Shown here: positions 1 through 6,037 of the stretch, piece by piece
Position numbering within the stretch: position 1 is the first letter of the stretch
Layout of the letters: every line of letters starts with the position of its first letter
From: DASZHJ01 sp035263705
GTDB taxonomy: Bacteria > Pseudomonadota > Alphaproteobacteria > ATCC43930 > CGMCC-115725
NCBI GenBank assembly: GCA_035263705.1
Contig: DATFRA010000379.1
Location: 1-6,929, forward strand
Direction of reading: 5' to 3'
DNA length: 6,929 nt
Made by a program: the position numbers and the translations under genes
Notes under the pieces: generated by a model
What the model was told of the DNA's origin: nothing
Seen by the model: the letters and a program-made list of their open reading frames with translations, nothing else
The model's database searches: none

Positions 1-1782
1 GCGAATTGTCCGGACCCCGCGCTCATCAGGACCGCGCGGCTCGCCTGGGAAAGCGCGCTCAAGCTCGGCGAGGCGCACGGCTTCCGGAATGCCCAGGCGA
101 CCGTGATCGCGCCCACCGGCACCATCGGCCTGGTGATGGACTGCGACACCACGGGCATTGAGCCCGACTTCGCGCTGGTGAAGTTCAAGAAGCTCGCGGG
201 CGGCGGGTACTTCAAGATCATCAACCGGATCGTGCCGGAGGCGCTCAAGACCCTCGGCTACGCCAGGAGCGAGATCGAGGAGATCACGCGCTACGCCGTG
301 GGCCATGCGACGCTCAAGGGCTCGCCGCACATCAGCCACGACGACCTCAAGGCCAAGGGCTTCACCGAGGGCGCGCTCGGCACGCTCGAGAACGCCCTTG
401 CCAGCGCCTTCGACATCAAGTTCGCCTTCAACAAGTGGACGCTCGGCGAGGAGTTCTGCAAGGCGGCCTTCGGATTCACGGAAGCACAGCTCGCCGATCC
501 CGCATTCGACATCCTGGCGGCGCTGGGCTTCTCCAAACACGAGATCGAGGCCGCGAACACCTACTGCTGCGGCGCCATGACACTCGAGGGCGCGCCGTTC
601 TTGAAGGCGGAGCATCTGCCGGTGTTCGATTGCGCCAACCCCTGCGGCCGCATCGGCACGCGCTTCCTCTCGGTCGAGAGCCACATCCGTATGATGGCGG
701 CGGCGCAGCCGTTCATCTCGGGTGCTATCTCCAAGACCATCAACATGCCGAACGCCGCCACGGTCGAGGACTGCAAGGAAGCCTATGCGCTCTCCTGGCG
801 GCTCGGGCTCAAGGCGAACGCGCTCTACCGCGACGGCTCCAAGCTCTCGCAGCCACTGCAGGCCTCGATCCTCGATGACGACGACATCGACGCAGTGCCG
901 GAGCTCCTGGAGAAGCCGGTTGCCGAGCGCGTGCCGCTCGTCGCCGAGCGCATCGTCGAGCGGGTGATCGAGCGCGTCCAGGCGGCGGTCGAGCGCCGGC
1001 GCCTGCCCCATCGCCGCAAAGGCTACACCCAGAAGGCGATCGTCGGCGGGCACAAGGTCTATCTGCGCACCGGCGAGTACGAGGACGGCAAGATCGCCGA
1101 GGTGTTCATCGACATGCACAAGGAAGGGTCGGCCTTCCGCTCGCTGATGAACAACTTCGCGATCGCGATCTCGATCGGGCTCCAATACGGCGTGCCGCTC
1201 GAGGAGTTCGTCGAGGCCTTCACCTTCACGCGCTTCGAGCCATCCGGCATCGTCGAGGGCAATGACGCCATCAAGATGGCGACCTCGATCCTCGACTACA
1301 TTTTCCGCGAGCTCGCGGTCTCCTATCTCGGCCGCAACGACCTCGCGCACGTGCAGCCGGCGGACCTGACGCCGGACACGCTCGGGAAAGGCATCGCGGA
1401 GTCGAGCCTGCCCGAGGGCGCGCCGCGGCCGGACGTCGCCGCGGTGGTGCGCAGTGTCACCTCCACCGGCTATGTCCGCAGCAGGCTGACGGTGTTTCAG
1501 GGCGGCGCCGCGAAGTCGGCGGCGGCGCCCACCACCGGGCTTGCCGGCAATACTGCGATCGATGTCGGCGTGGCGACCGCGAGCGTCGCCGCATCCGCCC
1601 TCGCCGTCGAACAGAGTGCGAGCGTGGTGGCCGCGGTCGACGCGCGGCTCGAGCAGATCCGCACTGCGCGGCTCAAGGGTTACGAAGGCGACAGCTGCAC
1701 TGATTGCGGCAACTTCACGCTGGTACGTAACGGGACCTGCCTCAAATGCGACACCTGCGGCCAAACGAGCGGCTGCAGCTAG
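1..1782 (+). CDS. nrdJ: Vitamin B12-dependent ribonucleoside-diphosphate reductase, C-terminal part (5' truncated)
   Basis: Class II ribonucleotide reductase, which makes deoxyribonucleotides using adenosylcobalamin as radical generator, in the cytoplasm and independent of oxygen. The frame is open from base 1; 593 residues are visible, about half of the roughly 1,200 usual for the alphaproteobacterial long form, so the catalytic N-terminal half lies upstream. Visible in order: the phosphate-binding loop APTGTIG (residues 37-43 of the fragment), FDCANPCG (209-216), the block RFLSVESHIRMMAAAQ (221-236) continuing into ISKTINMPN, a charged Glu/Arg/Val linker (about 305-335), and a TSCPD domain (about 343-445, with GGHKVYLRTGEY and FTFTRFEPSG). 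An Ala/Val/Ser-rich linker then leads to a C-terminal cysteine module: C566, C569, C580, C583, C586 and penultimate C592. In this family, C-terminal cysteines re-reduce the active site after turnover. The GTG at 103 is internal, not a start. The gene ends at TAG and is followed by a terminator. Confidence 0.97.
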   Translation, partial: ANCPDPALIRTARLAWESALKLGEAHGFRNAQATVIAPTGTIGLVMDCDTTGIEPDFALVKFKKLAGGGYFKIINRIVPEALKTLGYARSEIEEITRYAVGHATLKGSPHISHDDLKAKGFTEGALGTLENALASAFDIKFAFNKWTLGEEFCKAAFGFTEAQLADPAFDILAALGFSKHEIEAANTYCCGAMTLEGAPFLKAEHLPVFDCANPCGRIGTRFLSVESHIRMMAAAQPFISGAISKTINMPNAATVEDCKEAYALSWRLGLKANALYRDGSKLSQPLQASILDDDDIDAVPELLEKPVAERVPLVAERIVERVIERVQAAVERRRLPHRRKGYTQKAIVGGHKVYLRTGEYEDGKIAEVFIDMHKEGSAFRSLMNNFAIAISIGLQYGVPLEEFVEAFTFTRFEPSGIVEGNDAIKMATSILDYIFRELAVSYLGRNDLAHVQPADLTPDTLGKGIAESSLPEGAPRPDVAAVVRSVTSTGYVRSRLTVFQGGAAKSAAAPTTGLAGNTAIDVGVATASVAASALAVEQSASVVAAVDARLEQIRTARLKGYEGDSCTDCGNFTLVRNGTCLKCDTCGQTSGCS

Positions 1783-1846
1783 TTCGTCGCAGGGCAGCTC
1801 CGGCCCAAGCCTCCCGGCCGGCGCTGCAGGAATGAGGCAGAAATTA

Positions 1847-1880
1847 GGGGTGCGGTCCGCAAGGCCGCACCCCATTTTTT
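1847..1880 (+). terminator. Rho-independent terminator after nrdJ
   Basis: A perfect 9-bp GC-rich stem (ggggtgcgg at 1847-1855 with ccgcacccc at 1865-1873) encloses a 9-nt loop, and a run of six T at 1875-1880 follows. It lies 65 bp past the nrdJ stop. The other side of the stem reads taattt on the minus strand, so it may also weakly stop transcripts from the convergent membrane-protein gene. Confidence 0.9.
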
Positions 1881-1997
1881 GTCCTCGGGGATGACAGGAC
1901 GCCTAAAGGCCCCGGAGGCGCGCCCATCTCTCGATTGTGCGTCCTCAGATTTCTTGTGAGGTTCTAATTGCCCTGGGCCTCATAAGAATTCGGGCCC

Positions 1998-3185
1998 TCA
2001 AGCGTGGCTGCTTCGGCTCGTAGGTGCCACAGCGCCTTGCGCCGCATCGGCCGTGGTCTGACGCGTCATTGCCAAGGCCGCGAGAACGGAGACCAGCGGC
2101 ACCCACCATAGTTGGTAATTGTGGTGCGCTGCCGGCCCGCTTAGGACGAGGAAAATCGTCATCGCTCCCATGAGCCCATAGCGCATGGCTAGGCCAGGCG
2201 GATATCGCCAAACAGCAGCGCAGAGCATGAGATAGGTCGCGACGAGGATCGTTTTCATCGCCGTACCCATTTCCGAGGGAACAGAGGCAAGCCAGCTCGA
2301 CTGGTCCGCGGGCCAAACCGCGTTGAACAGGATGATGTTGTCGTACAGCGCGACCGGTGAAATCGCCATGACCACCAGGGTCGGAACCAGTCCAACGATC
2401 AGCCCTATGACGTAGGACGCACGTCGGCCAGCGGGCGGCAGCGCGCACGGCACCAGCAGCGCCCCCGGCAGCGGCTTCACCGAGATCGACAGGCCGACCC
2501 AGAAGCCCGCAAGTCCCGGCCGCTCCTCCAAAGCGAGCAACGCCGCGAGCATCGGCAGCACGGCCAGGAGATCGGTGGCGCCCTTGCCGAAGACTTGCCG
2601 CATCACGATCGGTAGAGAGAGGTAGAATAGCACTGCGAGCAGAGCATTCGTTCTCGTGCCGAGCCGGAGGGTCAGCCGGTAGATGAGCGATAAGGTCGCG
2701 AGTTGCAGGACCAGATTGGTCAGCAACACGCCGCGCTGATCGAGGAGGATGCCGAGCGGCAGATAGCCGAGCGCCATCAATGGCCCGTATTTGTAGCCGG
2801 CGAGCGCAGGGTTGCCGGTGATTTCGAGTGCCTTGTGGTCGATTGGCAGCTCATACGGGTTGAGGCCCTCGAACAACGCGCGGCCGGCCACGAGCGTCAT
2901 GACGGGGCCGTCGAACAATTTTGGATGGACGATGTGTCTAGCGAGGAAGCCAAGGTGGACGGCGAGGAGCACGCCGCACGCCACGATGAGCGGTCGGTTC
3001 CAACTCTCCGCGGAGACACTCGAGCCCGTACGGGCCTTCACCGTCAACGCGCCCGTGCCTAGCAAGACGACCAGCAACGCCATGGCCTTGGCGCTGCCCT
3101 GGCCCCAGTTGAACAACTGGACGACAAGGATGCTGGCCCAGATGACGGCCGGCAACACGAGCCGCGATAGGGAAAATTGGTTCAC
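1998..3185 (-). CDS. Multi-pass membrane protein, glycosyltransferase family 87 / DUF2029-like
   Basis: Predicted integral membrane glycosyltransferase of the GT-C type, 395 residues with roughly ten to twelve hydrophobic segments (for example about 9-25, 34-49, 64-84, 133-174, 178-220, 226-248, 256-275, 335-350, 358-374). The family signature is the first large loop, FDG (91-93), then GRALFEGLNPY (101-111) and YKYGPLMALGYLPLG (131-145), plus SVKPLPG (235-241). GT-C enzymes usually carry a catalytic acidic residue in this loop; D92 is the candidate. Known members transfer sugars from polyprenyl-phosphate donors on the outer face of the membrane; the acceptor here cannot be told. The start is GTG at 3185, the only start-like codon after the in-frame upstream stop, with a weak GGGG ribosome site. 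By eye it uses more TTG, CTA, AGA and AAA codons than its neighbours, which may hint at separate ancestry. It is convergent with nrdJ. Confidence 0.75.
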   Translation of the reverse strand: MNQFSLSRLVLPAVIWASILVVQLFNWGQGSAKAMALLVVLLGTGALTVKARTGSSVSAESWNRPLIVACGVLLAVHLGFLARHIVHPKLFDGPVMTLVAGRALFEGLNPYELPIDHKALEITGNPALAGYKYGPLMALGYLPLGILLDQRGVLLTNLVLQLATLSLIYRLTLRLGTRTNALLAVLFYLSLPIVMRQVFGKGATDLLAVLPMLAALLALEERPGLAGFWVGLSISVKPLPGALLVPCALPPAGRRASYVIGLIVGLVPTLVVMAISPVALYDNIILFNAVWPADQSSWLASVPSEMGTAMKTILVATYLMLCAAVWRYPPGLAMRYGLMGAMTIFLVLSGPAAHHNYQLWWVPLVSVLAALAMTRQTTADAAQGAVAPTSRSSHA

Positions 3186-3224
3186 TAGCCCCGAAGAATT
3201 GCCCAGAATCTCTGCTGGAGAATT

Positions 3225-3253
3225 CGCCTAAGGGCGGCGTCGCGAAATGTCAA
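3225..3253 (-). promoter_or_regulatory. Candidate sigma-70 promoter for the GT87-like gene
   Basis: On the minus strand a perfect -35 hexamer TTGACA (3248-3253) is followed after 17 nt by TAGGCG (3225-3230), a poor -10. Predicted transcription would begin near 3218, leaving a leader of about 30 nt before the GTG at 3185. The -35 match and geometry support it; the weak -10 does not. Confidence 0.4.
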
Positions 3254-3255
3254 CC

Positions 3256-3265
3256 CTTCCGGAAG
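3256..3265. promoter_or_regulatory. Perfect 10-bp palindrome (possible operator)
   Basis: CTTCCGGAAG is a perfect palindrome lying 2 bp upstream of the TTGACA hexamer of the minus-strand promoter candidate. The placement would suit a regulator-binding site, but no regulator is encoded nearby and such palindromes occur by chance in GC-rich DNA. Confidence 0.2.
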
Positions 3266-3279
3266 CGCGAACGGATCTT

Positions 3280-3308
3280 CCCGCGCGGTAAGGTCGTTAC
3301 ATAGCGGG
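3280..3308 (-). other. Interrupted hairpin downstream of the exported-protein gene
   Basis: cccgc (3280-3284) pairs with gcggg (3304-3308). Inside, after a 3-nt mismatch on each side, ggtaa/ttac can form a further 4-bp stem around a 5-nt loop. It starts 27 nt past the stop of the minus-strand gene that ends at 3335. No T run follows, so it is at best a weak terminator or an mRNA 3'-end structure. Confidence 0.3.
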
Positions 3309-3334
3309 ATCGTCGATGGGGCATTCCCCGGCGT

Positions 3335-4012
3335 TCAGTTTCCGGCGCCGCCGAGGATGCCCGGGAGCGCCGCCGCCGGCAGGCGGTAGAAGCCCTGGGG
3401 CGGCTGGAACAGGCCAGGGTCCTGGGGCGCGACGTGGACGTTGGAGAGCGTCCAGGTCACGGGCGTGCGCTTGCCGTTCGCCTCGATCACGGCGCCCTCG
3501 CCGCGCATGGGAATGCCGCTCGCCGCAAGCCAGACGAAGCCCACGACCTGCGCACCGTCGGAGGTTCGGTGGTCGACGCGGTACTTCGTGGTGACGACGC
3601 CGCCTTGCCGCTCGGTGCCGACGGGGGCGGCCAGCACGTCCGGCATGCCGAGCTCGCGCACCGCGATGTCGATCGGGAAATCGATGTAGGTGCGCACGGA
3701 CGGCACGATGTAGTAGCCGCGTCCGGCGGCGAGGTCGAAGATCGCGACCTGAGAGATTCCAGACATGATCTGCTCGTGCCGCTGGAAGCCGGGCGTGGCG
3801 TAGAGGACGCCGTCGAAGCGCTGCCCGTTCACGCGGAGTGCGCGGTCGGCGCTATAGGCGACGCCGCTGTCGCCGAGCGCGCGCGCGCGAGCGGCTGTTG
3901 GCGCGATCAGCAGGATTGCAACGATGGTAAGCACCACGGTCTTCGAGAAGAACCATGTGGATGGCCGGCACAGGTCAGGCCATGACGACGGAGGGGCGGC
4001 GGTGTCGGTCAT
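3335..4012 (-). CDS. Exported protein of unknown function
   Basis: A 225-residue protein I do not recognise with certainty. A hydrophobic stretch (residues 25-38) preceded by K24 and followed by ARARA (41-45) looks like a signal peptide cut after A43 or A45, placing about 180 residues in the periplasm. The mature part has alternating short beta-like segments (DRALRVNGQRFDGVLYAT, FDLAAGRGYYIVPSVRTYI, VVTTKYRVDHRTSDG, VGFVWLAASGIPMRGEG), the sort of layout seen in LolA-like or DUF4412-like beta-sheet proteins; this comparison is by feel only. There are no conserved catalytic residues I can point to. C15 lies before the hydrophobic core, so it is not a lipobox. The start at 4012 is favoured by a strong AGGGAGG ribosome site 4 nt upstream. 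Residues 10-22 are encoded by a palindromic repeat, giving an unusually long pre-signal segment. It is divergent from the RidA gene. Confidence 0.7.
   Translation of the reverse strand: MTDTAAPPSSWPDLCRPSTWFFSKTVVLTIVAILLIAPTAARARALGDSGVAYSADRALRVNGQRFDGVLYATPGFQRHEQIMSGISQVAIFDLAAGRGYYIVPSVRTYIDFPIDIAVRELGMPDVLAAPVGTERQGGVVTTKYRVDHRTSDGAQVVGFVWLAASGIPMRGEGAVIEANGKRTPVTWTLSNVHVAPQDPGLFQPPQGFYRLPAAALPGILGGAGN
3953..3991. repeat. Degenerate alphaproteobacterial palindromic repeat inside a gene start
   Basis: The plus strand reads HVDGRHRSGHDDG in one frame and the minus strand SWPDLCRPSTWFF in another. From memory, these closely match translations (HVDARHKAGHDE, SWPGLSRPST) of a short palindromic repeat scattered between genes in many alphaproteobacteria. 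The palindrome core survives as atggcc (3961-3966) against ggccat (3978-3983); the inner stem, normally longer, has mismatches, which indicates decay or coding constraint. Confidence 0.65.
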
Positions 4013-4016
4013 GTCG

Positions 4017-4023
4017 CCTCCCT
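4017..4023 (-). promoter_or_regulatory. Strong ribosome binding site fixing the start at 4012
   Basis: The minus strand reads AGGGAGG, then CGAC, then ATG. The near-perfect anti-16S match with 4-nt spacing (slightly short) is the main reason to accept the start upstream of the repeat rather than a GTG codon at residue 26 or 27. Confidence 0.7.
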
Positions 4024-4104
4024 ATCGCAAGAATGCGGCAGATTCGGGGCGCGGCTGGATCGCCCGGCAGCTCGCCGCTATGCTTACGCTATCGCGAGAG
4101 CCGT

Positions 4105-4112
4105 GGGAGAGG
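4105..4112 (+). promoter_or_regulatory. Ribosome binding site of the RidA gene
   Basis: GGGAGAGG lies 9 nt before ATG 4122. This places the start there, although the frame stays open back to 3924 and overlaps the divergent gene. Confidence 0.7.
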
Positions 4113-4121
4113 AATCGCAGC

Positions 4122-4589
4122 ATGCCGGGTCGGATCGAGGCGCGCCTCAAGGAGCTCGGCATCGAGTTGCCGAAGACCGGCGAGGTCGCCGGCAACTACG
4201 TGCCGTTCGTCCGCACGGGCGATCTCCTGTTCCTCGCGGGCCAGCTGCCGATCTGGATGGGTGAGCGACGCTTCGCCGGCAAGCTCGGCCGCGAGTTCAC
4301 CATCGAGCAGGGCCAGCAGGCGGCGCGGCTGTGCGGACTCAATCTTCTGGCATTCCTCAAGGCCGCGGTCGGCGGTGATCTCGACCGCGTGGTGCGCTGC
4401 GTGCGCTTGGGCGGCTTCGTCAATTCCACCGACGATTTCTCCGAGCAGCCGCAGGTGGTGAACGGATGCTCCAGTCTGATGGTGGAGGTGTTCGGCGATC
4501 AGGGCCGCCATGCCCGCACGGCGGTCGGCGTCAACGTGCTGCCGTTCGACCTCGCGGTCGAGGTCGACGCCATCTTCGAGGTGCGCTGA
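4122..4589 (+). CDS. RidA family protein (YjgF/YER057c/UK114 superfamily)
   Basis: A small cytoplasmic protein of 155 residues. Canonical RidA hydrolyses reactive enamine/imine intermediates from PLP enzymes (such as 2-aminoacrylate) and forms trimers. The sequence fits the longer subfamily that begins RLKELGIELP: NYVPFVRTGDLLFLAGQLP (25-43), GKLGREFTIEQGQQAA (53-68), LNLLAFLKAAVGGDLDRVVR (73-92), GFVNSTDDFSEQP (98-110), VEVFGDQGRHARTAVGVNVLP (121-141). R132 in ARTAV corresponds to the substrate-carboxylate arginine of canonical RidA and E147 to its conserved glutamate. The canonical cysteine two positions after the arginine is Ala here, as I recall is common in this subfamily, so deaminase activity is likely but unproven. 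The start at 4122 is chosen over upstream in-frame codons for its ribosome site and family-typical N-terminus. It is probably co-transcribed with the acetyltransferase 5 bp downstream. Confidence 0.92.
   Translation: MPGRIEARLKELGIELPKTGEVAGNYVPFVRTGDLLFLAGQLPIWMGERRFAGKLGREFTIEQGQQAARLCGLNLLAFLKAAVGGDLDRVVRCVRLGGFVNSTDDFSEQPQVVNGCSSLMVEVFGDQGRHARTAVGVNVLPFDLAVEVDAIFEVR
4578..4583 (+). promoter_or_regulatory. Ribosome binding site of the acetyltransferase, inside the RidA gene
   Basis: GAGGTG lies within the last codons of the RidA gene, 11 nt before ATG 4595. It is the best Shine-Dalgarno match available for that start and makes translational coupling of the two genes likely. Confidence 0.45.
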
Positions 4590-4594
4590 ACGCC

Positions 4595-5758
4595 ATGCCC
4601 GACGGCGGCGGCCCGGCCCGCGTTCGCGTCCTCGAGAGCCTCGCCGAGGTGTCGGCGGCGGCGTGGGATGCCTGCGCCGGCGGCGACAATCCGTTCCTGT
4701 CGCACGCCTTCCTCGAGGCGCTGGAGGCGAGTGGCTCGGCGACGGCGCGGACGGGCTGGCTGCCGCAGCACGTGCTGGTCGAGGATGCGGACGGCCGGCT
4801 CCTCGCGGCGGCCCCGGTTTATCTCAAGAGCCACAGCCAAGGCGAATACGTCTTCGATCACGGCTGGGCGCAGGCCTATGAGCGCGCGGGCGGCAGCTAC
4901 TATCCGAAGCTGCAGGCGGCGGTGCCGTTCACGCCGGTGACGGGGCCGCGGCTGCTCGTGTGCCCAGACGCGCCGCCCGACACGACGGAGACCCTGATCG
5001 CGGCGCTGATCGAGGTCGCTCGCGCCCACAAAGTGTCCTCGCTCCACGTCACGTTCCCCACGCGCGGCGAGTGGGAGGCGCTGGGCGCCGCGGGATTTCT
5101 CCAGCGCGCGGGCCAGCAATACCATTGGGAGAACCACGGCTACGGGACCTTCGAGGATTTCCTGGCGGCGCTCAATTCCAGGAAGCGCAAGCAGATCCGC
5201 CGGGAGCGCCGCGACGCTTTGGCCAGTGGCCTCGAGATCGAGACGCTCACGGGGAGCGCGCTCGAGCCCAGGCATTGGGACGCGTTCTACCGCTTCTACC
5301 GGAACACCGTCGACCACCGCTGGGGCGGCGCCTATCTGACGCGCGGATTCTTTGAGCTTCTGCACCGGCGCCTCGCGGACCGCGTGGTACTGGTGATGGC
5401 GCGCCAGGGTCAGCGCTACGTCGCGGGCGCGCTCAACCTCCTCGGATCCGATACGCTCTACGGCCGGAACTGGGGGTGCAGCGGCAACCATCCCTTCCTG
5501 CACTTCGAGGTCTGCTACTACCGCGCGATCGATTTCGCGATCGAGCGCGGCTTGGCGCGCGTCGAGGCCGGTGCCCAGGGCCAGCACAAGATTCAGCGCG
5601 GCTACCTGCCGATGCCAACCTACAGCGCCCACTGGGTGCGCGATCGCGGCTTCGCCCGCGCCATCGAGAATTTCCTGGAGCGCGAGCGCGTGGCGGTCGC
5701 CGCCGAAATGGACGCGCTCACGCAGGAGCTCTCGCCGTTTCGCTGCGACGGTAGCTAG
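4595..5758 (+). CDS. GNAT superfamily N-acyltransferase, FemAB-like (DUF482)
   Basis: A 387-residue protein matching the DUF482/FemAB-like group, which has two GNAT-type folds and is named by relation to enzymes adding aminoacyl groups to peptidoglycan; the true substrate of this group is, to my knowledge, unsettled. The hallmark blocks are all present: NPFLSHAFLEALEASGS (32-48), EYVFDHGWAQAYERAGG (84-100), YYPKLQAAVPFTPVTGPRL (102-120), the basic stretch SRKRKQIRRERRDA (195-208), GALNLLGSDTLYGRNWGC (278-295), FLHFEVCYYRAIDFAIERGL (301-320), VEAGAQGQHKIQRGYLP (323-339). The frame extends upstream over the RidA gene, but ATG 4595 matches where family members begin and sits 5 bp after the RidA stop. 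Length and motifs indicate an intact gene. A soluble cytoplasmic location is expected, as no signal or membrane segment is seen. Confidence 0.92.
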   Translation: MPDGGGPARVRVLESLAEVSAAAWDACAGGDNPFLSHAFLEALEASGSATARTGWLPQHVLVEDADGRLLAAAPVYLKSHSQGEYVFDHGWAQAYERAGGSYYPKLQAAVPFTPVTGPRLLVCPDAPPDTTETLIAALIEVARAHKVSSLHVTFPTRGEWEALGAAGFLQRAGQQYHWENHGYGTFEDFLAALNSRKRKQIRRERRDALASGLEIETLTGSALEPRHWDAFYRFYRNTVDHRWGGAYLTRGFFELLHRRLADRVVLVMARQGQRYVAGALNLLGSDTLYGRNWGCSGNHPFLHFEVCYYRAIDFAIERGLARVEAGAQGQHKIQRGYLPMPTYSAHWVRDRGFARAIENFLERERVAVAAEMDALTQELSPFRCDGS

Positions 5759-5771
5759 CTGTGGTGCGACG

Positions 5772-5993
5772 ATGGCCGTGTTCGATCGTCAGGCCTATGT
5801 AAGTTTCGCGATCGTGGGCGTCGTGGCAGTGCTCGCGGCCGCGATCGCGGTGGTGTGGGCGTCGAGCGGCGACAGCCAGGTGACGATCGAGGGCGACATC
5901 GCGCTTGCCATCGGCGTGCTGGTCACGGTGCTGCTTGGCGGCGGCCTGATGACGATCGTCTTCCTGAGCGACCGCACGGGGCGCGACCAGTAG
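5772..5993 (+). CDS. Small two-helix membrane protein of unknown function
   Basis: A 73-residue protein starting at ATG 5772, 13 bp after the acetyltransferase stop, so probably the last gene of the RidA cluster. Two clear hydrophobic helices, about residues 9-30 and 43-66, are joined by a short polar loop (SSGDSQVTIEGD), with a charged tail SDRTGRDQ. The second helix carries LGGGLM (55-60), a glycine-rich packing motif. The N-terminus MAVFDRQ is short and charged. No cysteine or other catalytic residue stands out. I do not recognise a family. The ribosome site is weak, which fits translation coupled to the preceding gene. Hydrophobic pattern, position and orientation support a real gene, although an overlapping longer frame extends upstream into the acetyltransferase. 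Confidence 0.72.
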   Translation: MAVFDRQAYVSFAIVGVVAVLAAAIAVVWASSGDSQVTIEGDIALAIGVLVTVLLGGGLMTIVFLSDRTGRDQ

Positions 5994-6001
5994 CGCGCCC
6001 C
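5978..6001 (+). terminator. GC-rich hairpin over the stop codon; possible weak terminator
   Basis: ggggcgcg (5978-5985) pairs perfectly with cgcgcccc (5994-6001) around an 8-nt loop that contains the TAG stop of the 73-residue gene. Only two T follow, so it lacks a proper U tract. It could end or stabilise the RidA-cluster transcript. Confidence 0.4.
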
Positions 6002-6030
6002 TTGGCGACGGCTGCGGCTCGTGGATTAAT
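6002..6030 (+). promoter_or_regulatory. Candidate sigma-70 promoter for the cupin gene
   Basis: TTGGCG (6002-6007) and ATTAAT (6025-6030) are separated by 17 nt; each matches four of six consensus positions. The AT-rich -10 stands out in very GC-rich surroundings. The predicted start of transcription, 7-8 nt further on, falls at or next to the ATG of the mini-ORF at 6038. Confidence 0.4.
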
Positions 6031-6037
6031 TGGGGCG

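Noticed and set aside
103..105. GTG as the start of nrdJ
   Set aside because: The frame is open back to base 1 and encodes NrdJ-like sequence (for example RTARLAWESALKLGEAHGF), so the gene is cut by the window edge.
1881..1920. Short inverted repeats (gtcct/aggac, cgcct/aggcg) in the nrdJ spacer
   Set aside because: They are only 5 bp each, with no T tract, and are expected by chance in GC-rich sequence. The rest of the 1783-1997 spacer holds nothing else I can support.
1945..2448. 167-codon minus-strand frame overlapping the membrane-protein gene
   Set aside because: It is out of frame with the GT87-like gene, whose hydrophobic pattern and family motifs are continuous through this region.
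3924..4121. Upstream extension of the RidA frame to 3924
   Set aside because: It would overlap the divergent exported-protein gene and encode the palindromic repeat. RidA relatives begin at the RLKELGI block, and a good ribosome site precedes 4122.
4013..4121. Divergent promoters between the exported-protein and RidA genes
   Set aside because: TATGCT and TACGCT near 4079-4090 could serve as -10 elements, but no acceptable -35 is found at the right spacing on either strand. A promoter must lie here or nearby, but I cannot place it.
4466..4594. Upstream extension of the acetyltransferase frame
   Set aside because: It would overlap the RidA coding region with Arg/Gly-rich sequence; the family begins near ATG 4595.
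4499..5632. 377-codon open frame on the minus strand opposite the acetyltransferase
   Set aside because: It is a GC-rich antisense shadow: Arg/Ala/Glu-rich low complexity with no motif, opposite a well-recognised family member.
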